From Chitinophaga sp. sic0106 (GTDB lineage Bacteria > Bacteroidota > Bacteroidia > Chitinophagales > Chitinophagaceae), in assembly GCF_019219075.1 (NCBI RefSeq), contig NZ_JAHUWJ010000009.1, forward strand, positions 62,001 to 126,000: a stretch of DNA of 64,000 nucleotides. The letters are read 5' to 3'. Under the pieces are notes generated by a model, which saw nothing but the letters and a program-made list of their open reading frames with translations, ran no database searches and was not told the DNA's origin. Every line of letters starts with the position of its first letter. The first letter of the stretch is position 1. The translations under genes were made by a program, and so were the position numbers. Below are positions 9,081-16,979 of this stretch, piece by piece.

Positions 9081-10045
9081 TTGCTTGCTTGTGTCGTAGC
9101 GCTCCAGGTAGCGGCTTTGATCCATGAAATACAGGGGTCTATCCACTGAATAGCAGCGGTGTTGTTGTTGACACCAAAGCCATGGCCACCTTTGGTATAT
9201 ACAAAGAATTTTACCGGTACCTGCTGTTGCTCCATGGCTGCCACGAAACAGAGGCTGTTGCCTACTTTAACAATTTGATCGTCCACAGCATGTACGATAA
9301 ACGTTGGCGGTGTGGCTGGTGTTACCTGTAGTTCATTGGAGTATTCCGTGATTTTTTCCCGGGTGATGGCCGGGCCAATCAGGTTTTGGCGCGATAGTTC
9401 GTGTGTAAGGCTGTCAGCAAAGCTGATGACGGGATATACCAGCACCATGAAGTCAGGTCGAAGACTGGTATTACGGGGATTATCGATATATGTTTTGTTG
9501 AAATGTGTACCTGCGGTTGATACGAGGTGTCCGCCTGCTGAAAAGCCCATGATGCCTACCTGGTCTACTTTGATATGATATTGTTCCGCATGTTCTCTGA
9601 CGTATTGAATGGCGCGTTGTGCGTCCTGCACGGGGCCGGTTTCTTTGTTGATCATCAGGTCTGCACGGGGCACTCTGTAGTGTAGCAGGAATGCAGTGAT
9701 ACCTGCTGCTGCGAGCTTTTCTGCGGCAGGGATGCCTTCTACGCGGTCGGCCACATTACGGTAGGAGCCGCCGGAGCAAACAATTACCGCTGCGCCAGTC
9801 GCCTTGCCTGAAGCTGGTGCATACACGGTAAGGGTGGGCATGATAGTTTTTGCCCGGAAGATGATGGTGTCTGCCGATGTCAGCCAGCTCTTGCCCCGTA
9901 AGGTGTCCATGTCGGAGTTGCTGGCAATCGCATTCGGAACTTTGCCATTTCCATAGAGCGGGAAGGGCGTTTGTGCGGTAGTAGCCAACACCATCGCCAG
10001 CATAGCCGTCAATATTAGCAATCTGGATGTTATGGGCATGTGCAA
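9065..10045 (-). CDS. Secreted alpha/beta hydrolase (acetyl-xylan-esterase/lipase-like, BD-FAE type)
   Basis: This 326-residue protein has an N-terminal signal peptide (hydrophobic residues about 8-20, ending TTAQ) and acts in the periplasm or outside. The fold marks are an oxyanion-loop region VIVCSGGSYR, the nucleophile elbow GFSAGGH, the acid in HAVDDQIVK and the histidine in KGGHGFG, in the order Ser-Asp-His. Such BD-FAE/acetyl-esterase-like enzymes remove acyl groups from plant polysaccharides or small esters; the substrate here is unknown. It is a single gene. Its end overlaps the end of the convergent acyltransferase remnant by 16 bp. The start MHMP is used; MPITSR two residues later is equally possible. 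Confidence 0.8.
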   Translation of the reverse strand: MHMPITSRLLILTAMLAMVLATTAQTPFPLYGNGKVPNAIASNSDMDTLRGKSWLTSADTIIFRAKTIMPTLTVYAPASGKATGAAVIVCSGGSYRNVADRVEGIPAAEKLAAAGITAFLLHYRVPRADLMINKETGPVQDAQRAIQYVREHAEQYHIKVDQVGIMGFSAGGHLVSTAGTHFNKTYIDNPRNTSLRPDFMVLVYPVISFADSLTHELSRQNLIGPAITREKITEYSNELQVTPATPPTFIVHAVDDQIVKVGNSLCFVAAMEQQQVPVKFFVYTKGGHGFGVNNNTAAIQWIDPCISWIKAATWSATTQASNYSSK

Positions 10046-10162
10046 ATAGGCTTATGGTTGAATATTGTGAGTCGGGCAACACAGGAAAGGGTTTTCTCCA
10101 ACTTTTTCCAATATTACCTTAATAAATCAAACTAAAAATACTACTGCACCTGCTTCACTTGC

Positions 10163-10184
10163 TGCATAACAATTGCTTAACAAA
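10163..10184. repeat. 22-bp direct repeat, copy A (after rsgA)
   Basis: The sequence begins TGCATAACAATTGCTTAACA. It matches 11525-11546 at 20 of 22 positions in the same orientation. The two copies bracket the rsgA gene. Its role is unknown. Confidence 0.45.
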
Positions 10185-10185
10185 A

Positions 10186-10214
10186 AGGCGGTATCAAAAG
10201 TGATGATACCGCCT
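10186..10214 (-). terminator. Rho-independent terminator of rsgA
   Basis: A perfect 11-bp stem (AGGCGGTATCA and its complement) with a 7-nt loop is followed, on the minus strand, by a T tract. It lies just downstream of the rsgA stop codon. Confidence 0.8.
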
Positions 10215-10222
10215 CGTTGTCC

Positions 10223-11308
10223 TTAATGTTTGGATATTTTTTTCGCTTCCTCTACAATCTTCGTAAAGGATCTTTCCCATTTCTTTTTTTCATGTTTAGA
10301 AGCTGTATAATGCCAGGCTTCACGGCGTAGTTTCAGGTAGCTCTCATAAACTTTTTGGTCTAAGGCGCCTTCCTGCACTGCTGCGATCACCGCGCATCCG
10401 GCCTCATTGATATGCTGACAGTCGCGGAAGCGGCAGGCATCCGCATAATCGGAAATTTCCAGTGCCTGTTCAAGCGCGTCGGGATTGTCCAGTACCAGAC
10501 CAAACTCCCTGACACCAGGTGTGTCGATCAGCACGCCTGCACCATCCATCAGTACCATTTCCCGGCGGGTGGAAGTATGCCGGCCCTTTCCGGTGGACTC
10601 ACTGATATGTGAGGTGAGTAACGACTGCTCACCACACAGCGCATTTACCAGTGAACTTTTTCCTACCCCGGACGAGCCTACGAATACCACCGTTTCACCA
10701 GTCGAAATGCTTTCCTTTAATGCAAGGATAGTTTCCGGCTGATGCGTACTGGTAAAAAATACCGGCATCTGGTTGCTCAGGTGTTGAATCGCGGCGAGGA
10801 CCTGCTGCTTGTCGAACGGCAGATCGGCCTTGTTGAGCACCAGCACCGGCTGGATATTTTCTTCCAGTATCTGCACCATAAAGCGTTCCGCCCTGCGAAC
10901 GTTGAAGTTATCGTCCAGCCCCTGTACAATAAAGGCCTTGTCCACATAAGCAGCGATGGCTTGTTTATCCGCTACCGTACCACTTTTGCGGCGGTACAGC
11001 GTTCGCTCCCGCGGCAGCATGTCCAGGATGATGCCTTTATGCTCGTCAAATGGCTGGAATGTTACCCAGTCGCCCGTACAAGGCAGTTCAGACGCTGATT
11101 TCCCATAGAGCATGTTTCCCGTAAGTTCACATTGAAACAGCCCGTCTTCTGCAATTACCTCGTAGCAGGTCCGGTGTACCACCGTTACCCGGCCATGTAG
11201 CATGGCGTGATAGGCAGATGTTTGTTTTAATTCATGTAAGGTGTTATTCCATCCGTAAATAGAAATATTGATATTGTGTTCGTTAGACATTTCTTCATGT
11301 ATAGGCAT
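10223..11308 (-). CDS. rsgA: Ribosome small subunit-dependent GTPase RsgA
   Basis: RsgA is a circularly permuted GTPase that assists late 30S subunit maturation in the cytosol. The 361-residue product shows an N-terminal OB-fold region, then the permuted motif order: NKAD (G4), GSSGVGKSSLVN (G1/P-loop), a switch region GKGRHTSTRR, and DTPGVREF (G3). The C-terminal zinc motif follows as C..... C.H.....C in CRFRDCQHINEAGC. At about 360 residues it is closer to the longer E. coli-like RsgA/YloQ form than to short forms. The start at 11308 gives a somewhat polar N-terminus; MSNEHN a few codons later is an alternative. It is transcribed alone, with a hairpin terminator behind it and a divergent epimerase gene in front. 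Confidence 0.92.
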   Translation of the reverse strand: MPIHEEMSNEHNINISIYGWNNTLHELKQTSAYHAMLHGRVTVVHRTCYEVIAEDGLFQCELTGNMLYGKSASELPCTGDWVTFQPFDEHKGIILDMLPRERTLYRRKSGTVADKQAIAAYVDKAFIVQGLDDNFNVRRAERFMVQILEENIQPVLVLNKADLPFDKQQVLAAIQHLSNQMPVFFTSTHQPETILALKESISTGETVVFVGSSGVGKSSLVNALCGEQSLLTSHISESTGKGRHTSTRREMVLMDGAGVLIDTPGVREFGLVLDNPDALEQALEISDYADACRFRDCQHINEAGCAVIAAVQEGALDQKVYESYLKLRREAWHYTASKHEKKKWERSFTKIVEEAKKISKH

Positions 11309-11633
11309 ACGAATGCATGTAGCATGGTACGCAGGTTAAAATTGTAAATACACAGTAACTAATCCCGGGAGGAGTGATCCGGGAATAACGAAGTAACAAT
11401 CTGATTCAGCACAACAGATTGTTTACAACACAATATCCGATATGGAAGAAGTAGTAAACATAAAGTGCAAAGATACATAAAAATCGGCAACGGGAGCGCA
11501 TCTGCAACCGGACACACCCATTATTGCATAACAAGTGTTTAACAAACGGAGCAGGATAGTACAGTTTGCATTTCAAAGTTTAATCACGATATTTAGAAAT
11601 TGTTATTCTTACACTTAATAACCAGAATACGTT
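11309..11633. other. Divergent intergenic region between rsgA and the epimerase gene
   Basis: This 325-bp stretch has no supported ORF. It contains an inverted repeat TCCCGG...CCGGGA around 11366-11390, copy B of the 22-bp repeat, and a TTTG about 20 bp before TATTTAG upstream of the epimerase. The last is only an approximate Bacteroidota promoter. Confidence 0.35.
11525..11546. repeat. 22-bp direct repeat, copy B (upstream of galM-like gene)
   Basis: TGCATAACAAGTGTTTAACA... matches copy A at 10163-10184 with two mismatches. It lies about 90 bp upstream of the epimerase start and could be a promoter-proximal element. Confidence 0.45.
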
Positions 11634-12785
11634 ATGGAACTGACTTACAAACCCTTATGTACTCTTTTTATGGCAGGCAGCCTGTTCGCCGCCTGTAACA
11701 ACAATACAACCGGCAGCAAGGAAGAAAAAGCTAAACAAGATACTATGGTGTTAACACAACAGGCGCGCCCATTCGGAACATCCGACGGACAGGAGGTATT
11801 GGAGTATACCCTCCGCAATGCCAATGGAATGGAAGTGAAAATTCTGAACTACGGTGGTACCGTCACCGATATCATCACCCCGGATAAACAAGGTGTGTCC
11901 GGTAACGTGGTGTTGTCGTACGACTCCCTGGCAGGCTACCAGCAAAAAGGCCAGCCGTACTTCGGTGCATTGATTGGCCGCTATGCCAACCGCATCGCCA
12001 ATGCTAAATTTACCCTGGATGGTAAAGAATATACCCTCGCCGCTAACGATCACGGCAACACGCTGCATGGTGGTTTGAAAGGCTTTGATAAAGTGGTATG
12101 GACCGGCAGCCAGCAGGGCGACACCGCACTGCAGCTGACCTACAGCAGTAAAGACGGAGAAGAAGGCTACCCGGGCAACCTCACCGCTACCGTGGTGTAT
12201 ACCCTCACGCCTGACAACGCCCTGCGCATCGACTATAAGGCTACTACCGATAAAGCAACACCGGTAAACCTGACCAACCACGCGTACTTTAACCTCTCCG
12301 CCGGTAAAGACAGCACCATCCTCAACCATGAGCTGTCAATCAAAGCAGCTAAATACACCCCTGTGAATGATAAACTCATTCCTACCGGTAAACTGACAGA
12401 GGTAAAAGGCACGCCAATGGATTTCACCACACCTAAAAAAGTAGGACAGGATATCGCCGCCGTTAAAGGAGGCTTCGATCATAACTGGGTGCTTGATAAG
12501 AACGCCGGTCAGCTCGAAACGATCGCTACCCTCTACGATCCCGCTTCCGGCAGATACATGGAAGTAGCCACCACCGAGCCTGGTATTCAGTTCTATTCCG
12601 GTAACTTCCTGGATGGTACCTTACAGTATACTGCACAAGGCAGAAAATATCCGCAGCATGCGGCACTGTGCCTGGAAGCACAGCATTTCCCAAATTCGCC
12701 GAATGAGGCTTCATTCCCGAATGTGATCCTGAAACCAGGGGAGACTTATACGCAAACGACTATTTATAAATTTGGTGTAAAATAA
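11634..12785 (+). CDS. galM: Aldose 1-epimerase (galactose mutarotase), lipoprotein
   Basis: The enzyme interconverts alpha and beta anomers of aldoses such as galactose. The 383-residue product has a lipoprotein signal with lipobox LFAAC (Cys21), so it is predicted to be anchored in the cell envelope and to act in the periplasm. Family marks include GRYANRIANAKF, NDHGNTLHGG (catalytic His), TNHAYFNL (second His) and a C-terminal TTEPGIQFYSGNF with CLEAQHFPNSPN carrying the conserved Glu. The length is normal for the family plus signal. It stands alone and ends at a strong terminator. A cytosolic-type enzyme exported as a lipoprotein is common in Bacteroidota and fits extracellular glycan use. 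Confidence 0.9.
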   Translation: MELTYKPLCTLFMAGSLFAACNNNTTGSKEEKAKQDTMVLTQQARPFGTSDGQEVLEYTLRNANGMEVKILNYGGTVTDIITPDKQGVSGNVVLSYDSLAGYQQKGQPYFGALIGRYANRIANAKFTLDGKEYTLAANDHGNTLHGGLKGFDKVVWTGSQQGDTALQLTYSSKDGEEGYPGNLTATVVYTLTPDNALRIDYKATTDKATPVNLTNHAYFNLSAGKDSTILNHELSIKAAKYTPVNDKLIPTGKLTEVKGTPMDFTTPKKVGQDIAAVKGGFDHNWVLDKNAGQLETIATLYDPASGRYMEVATTEPGIQFYSGNFLDGTLQYTAQGRKYPQHAALCLEAQHFPNSPNEASFPNVILKPGETYTQTTIYKFGVK

Positions 12786-12788
12786 TCT

Positions 12789-12825
12789 TCTGATTAAAAA
12801 GGGCCTGCGGCCCTTTTTAATCAGA
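12789..12825. terminator. Strong hairpin terminator after the epimerase gene
   Basis: Perfect 17-bp arms (TCTGATTAAAAAGGGCC and its complement) with a TGC loop carry a T5 run in the descending arm. It starts 3 bp after the stop codon. Confidence 0.85.
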
Positions 12826-12866
12826 ATGGGTGTTTGTCCAGGCCTGAGGCCTGGACAAACACCCAT
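12826..12866. repeat. 41-bp perfect palindrome directly abutting the terminator
   Basis: Arms of 19 bp (ATGGGTGTTTGTCCAGGCC and its exact complement) are separated by TGA. The palindrome begins at the base after the preceding hairpin ends, so the two hairpins are head to tail with no spacer. It has no U tract of its own. It may be an RNA 3'-end stabiliser, a protein-binding site or a mobile palindrome. Confidence 0.75.
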
Positions 12867-12970
12867 TAAATAAACAAAACAAAAATCCTTTGCTGCTTAC
12901 CTGCTTATGCTGCTTTGCGAGCAAAAAAGGCAAAACATAATCCTTACGCCCATTTGAGTGCAAAGCTTCC

Positions 12971-13591
12971 TCACTGCATCGCATACACGATAATATTCAC
13001 CCCAAACTTCGTATTGTCCTCCGCCAAAAAGCGCTTATTCCTGAAATCATAATCCCACTCGCACCCATAGTCCTTATTGCTGTATAAGAGCCCGATCCTG
13101 CCGTTAACGGTGATCGCCTTGAGGTATTCGTGTATCAGGTCATCCCCCCAGCCATTGAGCTCAAAAGAGGTATTGGGAGGGCCGTTTTCAAAAGTGAAGA
13201 AACTGCGGTACAGACCGTGGCTATTAGGAATCTTCTGTAAAGCCGACGGTCCGAACAAGCTGGCTATCGTTTTTTCAAACGAACGGGCAAACAGCCCGTC
13301 GATATCATGGTTGCAGTCATCCACAAACACAAAGCCGCCGTTTTGCACATACTGCTTAAAATTGGCCGCCTCCTGCTTGTCGAACTGCACCAGCTTATGC
13401 CCGCTGAGGTAACAAAAAGGGTATTGAAACAATTCCGGACTGCTGAGGTCTATCACTTTTTCCTGCATAGCCACGGGAATAGTCGTGTATTCAATCAGTG
13501 AATTCAGGATGTTGGATGGCATGCGCTGATCCGTATCCCAATCGCCCGATTTATACCGTAGCCTTACAAATGTGAATGTATTTCCCTTCAT
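12971..13591 (-). CDS. DUF4159 domain protein
   Basis: The 206-residue product matches the DUF4159 pattern: FTFVRLRYKSGDWDTD at the start, an FCYLSGH strand, then YVQNGGFVFVDDCNHD, which is typical of this Rossmann-like, glutamine-amidotransferase-related fold. It ends with NIIVYAM. There is no signal peptide, whereas many DUF4159 proteins are exported, so this copy should be cytosolic. DUF4159 genes commonly accompany MoxR/DUF58/BatA operons, and one begins 160 bp away on the other strand. The molecular function is unknown. Confidence 0.75.
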   Translation of the reverse strand: MKGNTFTFVRLRYKSGDWDTDQRMPSNILNSLIEYTTIPVAMQEKVIDLSSPELFQYPFCYLSGHKLVQFDKQEAANFKQYVQNGGFVFVDDCNHDIDGLFARSFEKTIASLFGPSALQKIPNSHGLYRSFFTFENGPPNTSFELNGWGDDLIHEYLKAITVNGRIGLLYSNKDYGCEWDYDFRNKRFLAEDNTKFGVNIIVYAMQ

Positions 13592-13751
13592 GAATGCCGT
13601 TTGCGTAATAATACAAAATGCATTTTTTGTGGGAGAAAAAAATTATTCTTACAGGATAACGGCTCATTTTCTTGATGACCGGTTATTAATTTAAGGTGAT
13701 TGTTATTACATTAGTGCCTATACACAACCATTTTCTTCGCTAAACGATGGT

Positions 13752-14753
13752 ATGATGCTTAATGAGAATATGTTGCAACAACTGCTGCAAAAGCTTCCTG
13801 TGCTCCGCCAGGAAATAAAAAAGGTAATAGTTGGACAGGAAACAGTGCTCGACGAAGTACTGGTGGCCATGCTCGCCGGTGGACACTGCCTGCTCGAAGG
13901 AGTACCCGGACTAGCAAAAACACTGCTGGTGCGCACCCTGGCGCAAGCGCTGGACCTGCCTTTCCGCCGTATTCAATTTACGCCGGACCTCATGCCCACC
14001 GATATCATCGGCACCGAAGTGCTGGAGGAAGATCATGCTACCGGCAAACGCTTCTTTAAATTCAATAAAGGCCCGCTTTTCGCCAATATTATCCTGGCAG
14101 ATGAGATCAACCGTACACCTCCCAAAACACAATCCGCCCTGCTGGAAGCCATGCAGGAATTTGAAGTCACCTATGCAGGGCAAACCTATCCATTGGACAG
14201 GCCCTTCTTTATATTAGCCACCCAGAACCCGATCGAACAATCAGGTACCTATCCGCTGCCGGAAGCACAGCTGGACCGCTTCCTGTTGTATATCCGCATC
14301 GGATACCCCGGTGAGCAGGAAGAAACGGCCATCCTCGCTGGAACCACCGGTACCGGCAAGGCCAATATACAGCCCGTCCTCAATGCCACCGAAATCATTC
14401 AGCTACAACAACTCGTAAGAGAAGTGGCCATCGATCCGGAACTGATCGGGTATGTGAGTCGCCTCGTACGCGCCACCCGCCCGCTCACCACCACCGTCGA
14501 CGCCGTAAAGGAACTGGTACGCTGGGGCGCCGGACCACGGGCCGGGCAGGCCCTGATCCTCACTGCCAAAGCCTATGCGCTGCTCCATGGCCGCTTCGCC
14601 GTAAACATGGAAGATATACGCACCATGGCCTTCCCAGTACTGCGCCACCGCGTGCTCATGAGCTTTAAAGCCGAAGCCGAAGGGGTACAGCCAGACGATG
14701 TCACTAGCATCTTACTGAAAAATATTACCAGAACCGCCACCAGCATAGCCTGA
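13752..14753 (+). CDS. MoxR-family AAA+ ATPase
   Basis: MoxR ATPases are cytosolic AAA+ chaperones that act with DUF58 and von Willebrand A-like partners on envelope or metal-enzyme maturation. The 333-residue product has Walker A GVPGLAKT, Walker B with ILADEINRTPPKTQSALLEAMQE, sensor 1 in FILATQNPIEQSGTYPLPEAQLDRF, and the C-terminal lid with GAGPRAGQALI. All key residues are present and the length is standard. It is the first gene of a five-gene plus-strand operon; the DUF58 gene begins 4 bp after its stop. The start ATG at 13752 is preceded by another ATG-like codon context, but length and alignment to the family fit this one. Confidence 0.92.
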   Translation: MMLNENMLQQLLQKLPVLRQEIKKVIVGQETVLDEVLVAMLAGGHCLLEGVPGLAKTLLVRTLAQALDLPFRRIQFTPDLMPTDIIGTEVLEEDHATGKRFFKFNKGPLFANIILADEINRTPPKTQSALLEAMQEFEVTYAGQTYPLDRPFFILATQNPIEQSGTYPLPEAQLDRFLLYIRIGYPGEQEETAILAGTTGTGKANIQPVLNATEIIQLQQLVREVAIDPELIGYVSRLVRATRPLTTTVDAVKELVRWGAGPRAGQALILTAKAYALLHGRFAVNMEDIRTMAFPVLRHRVLMSFKAEAEGVQPDDVTSILLKNITRTATSIA

Positions 14754-14757
14754 TAAC

Positions 14758-15645
14758 ATGAGTAAACTGCTTTCACCCGCTACCATCCTCGCCATCAGGG
14801 ATATTCAACTGGCTGCCAGAACAGTGGTAGACGGTTTCCTGACCGGCATGCATGCCAGCAGGATGAAGGGAGTGGGCCTGGAGTTCAGCCAGTACCGCAG
14901 CTATCAGCCTAGTGACGATCTGCGCTGGCTCGACTGGAAAATGTACGCACGGTCCGACAGATATTATGTGCGGCAATCGGAAATCGAAACCAGTATCGAC
15001 ATCCAGGTAGTGATAGACGCCAGCAACTCCATGCAGCACACAGAAGGGGGTATTTCAAAAATTGATTATGCCCGCTACCTGGCTGCCTCACTCGGCTATT
15101 TATCACACCTGCAGGGCGATGCTACCGGCCTTGCCGCCATCAGCAACGGTGATATCACCACGCTGGCCGCCCGCCGTGAAGCCAGTCACATGGCCCGGTT
15201 CTATTACCAGCTGGAACAACTCCAGGCCGGTGGCCGCCTGCCAGAACAGGCCAGTAGCACCAGCTTTACTACGGGGCCGCATAAACGAAGACTGATTGTG
15301 TTCATCACTGATTTCTACGAGCACAACGCTGAAATAATGCGACTCCTCGATGCCTTCGCCGCCATGGGCCATGAAGTCATCGCTTTTCACCTGGCAGGAG
15401 AACAGGAGCAAGCCGCACAGTTCAATGGCTTCCAGGCCGTGGAAGACCTGGAAACAGGAGAGGTGCTGCAGCTGGACGGTAGCGTGGATGCCACCCGCTT
15501 CGCACAAGCCTGGCAAGCGTTTACGAACAATGTCCGTCGCCACCTCCTGGAAAAAAATATTCATTACAGGATGTTGAGTCTGCAGTCGCCTATGGATATG
15601 GCGCTGCGCGATTTCCTCCTCCACTACAGTAAAATACGACGATAG
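14758..15645 (+). CDS. DUF58 domain protein (MoxR partner)
   Basis: The 295-residue product is a typical short DUF58 protein without membrane segments. It carries the signature LEFSQYRSYQPSDDLRWLDWKMYARSD, beginning at about residue 42, followed by a vWA-like part (IDIQVVIDASNSMQ, a MIDAS-like DxSxS variant with Asn). It is translated directly after the MoxR ATPase (4-bp gap) and 2 bp before the BatA-like gene. In known systems DUF58 proteins bind MoxR and may couple its ATPase to membrane-bound clients. Confidence 0.9.
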   Translation: MSKLLSPATILAIRDIQLAARTVVDGFLTGMHASRMKGVGLEFSQYRSYQPSDDLRWLDWKMYARSDRYYVRQSEIETSIDIQVVIDASNSMQHTEGGISKIDYARYLAASLGYLSHLQGDATGLAAISNGDITTLAARREASHMARFYYQLEQLQAGGRLPEQASSTSFTTGPHKRRLIVFITDFYEHNAEIMRLLDAFAAMGHEVIAFHLAGEQEQAAQFNGFQAVEDLETGEVLQLDGSVDATRFAQAWQAFTNNVRRHLLEKNIHYRMLSLQSPMDMALRDFLLHYSKIRR

Positions 15646-15647
15646 CT

Positions 15648-16979
15648 TTGCTGCAACTGCTTCAACCCATATGGTTATTTTTAAGTGCCGCCATCATTGC
15701 GCCGGTGTTGATACACCTATGGAACCGCAAGCCGGGAAAAATTCTGAAAATAGGCAGTATTCAGCTGCTGAAAACAGCTACGGTAAGGCATGCACGAAGT
15801 GTGCGCATTTCCGACTGGTTGCTGTTGCTGCTTCGCTGCCTGCTGATAGGGCTGCTGGCTGTATTGTTGTCGCACCCGGTGTGGCAGCGCACGCTCACCC
15901 GTGGGCAGCGCGGCTGGATTATCCTGGAAGACGGCGCCTACCCGCATTTCAAATCCGAAATTGATTCCCTGTTGGAATCCGGTTGCCAGCTGCACCGCTT
16001 TGATGCCGCCTTTAACCGTATCCATGTCAATCACCTGCCATCAGGTGATACTACCACTTTGGGCTACTGGCAACTGCTAAAAACCCTGGAAGCTCAACTG
16101 CCGGCTGGTTTTCCGCTGTATGTTTACAGCGGCAGCCAGCAACGCCGCTTCTATGGCCGGCGCCCGGAGCTGGATCTTCAGGTGCAATGGAAAGTATACG
16201 CCGATAATGATACCGTTAATAACTGGAATGCATACACGTACCCGCTTGCGAATGGCGCAGCCATGGCAATTACCGGTCACTCCGGTGCGGCATACACCTA
16301 TTATACCCGACAACAGGTGCCTGTTGCGAATATGGCCCCGCTAAAGATTTGTGTGTACACCGATCAGTATAAATCCGATGCGGACGCCGTCATATACGCC
16401 CTGCAAACTGTTCAGCAGTTTACCGGCATCAACCTCTCCATCACCACCACTAAACCAGCCGGAGAAAACTACGACTGGATTTGCTGGTTATCTGACGCAG
16501 CGCTGCCAGCCACCACGAATGGGAAAGTACTGAAATATGCCACCGGTAAGCCGATTAGTACCAATGCTTCCGCCGGCTCAGTGGGAATTTTCAAATATAT
16601 ACCCGCGCAAACCAGCGATAGCGTGGTACTTTATGATACCTACCACCATCCCCTGATTACTTATAACAATAACGCCTACACGCTGTATACGCATGTCAAC
16701 AGGGAATGGTGCAGCTTGCCCGATAACGGGCAGTTTCCCGAAATACTGCTGCATGCCCTGCTGCCAGTGCCGCCTGCTGCCGGGCACGACCTCCGCGCCG
16801 TAGCTGCCGCGCAGTTAACAGGCCCGGCAGCTGTAGCTTCAAATACCAAAATGCCTGTAAACGATACTACCGACCTCCAACAGCTCTGCTGGATACTGAT
16901 ATTCCTTGTATTCGCACTGGAAAGATACCTCGCTCTCAAAACCCCTAAAACAAACGGATATGGTGAAGCGGGGATATAA
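15648..16979 (+). CDS. BatA-like membrane protein with N-terminal aerotolerance domain
   Basis: The start is TTG at 15648, two bases after the DUF58 stop, which gives the classical BatA N-terminus: LLQPIWLFLSAAIIAPVLIHLWNRK as the first helix and then ISDWLLLLLRCLLIGLLAVLL as the second. The next approximately 330 residues are periplasmic or soluble and poorly conserved. A last helix (LQQLCWILIFLVFALERYLAL) precedes a short tail. The 443-residue protein lacks a recognisable intact vWA MIDAS motif, so it is a BatA-N architecture rather than a full BatA/B. Its 3' end overlaps the next gene by 20 bp. Confidence 0.78.
   Translation: MLQLLQPIWLFLSAAIIAPVLIHLWNRKPGKILKIGSIQLLKTATVRHARSVRISDWLLLLLRCLLIGLLAVLLSHPVWQRTLTRGQRGWIILEDGAYPHFKSEIDSLLESGCQLHRFDAAFNRIHVNHLPSGDTTTLGYWQLLKTLEAQLPAGFPLYVYSGSQQRRFYGRRPELDLQVQWKVYADNDTVNNWNAYTYPLANGAAMAITGHSGAAYTYYTRQQVPVANMAPLKICVYTDQYKSDADAVIYALQTVQQFTGINLSITTTKPAGENYDWICWLSDAALPATTNGKVLKYATGKPISTNASAGSVGIFKYIPAQTSDSVVLYDTYHHPLITYNNNAYTLYTHVNREWCSLPDNGQFPEILLHALLPVPPAAGHDLRAVAAAQLTGPAAVASNTKMPVNDTTDLQQLCWILIFLVFALERYLALKTPKTNGYGEAGI

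Noticed and set aside
15103..15624. 173-residue minus-strand ORF opposite the DUF58 gene
   Set aside because: It lies wholly within a conserved gene in the opposite frame; its translation has no family features.
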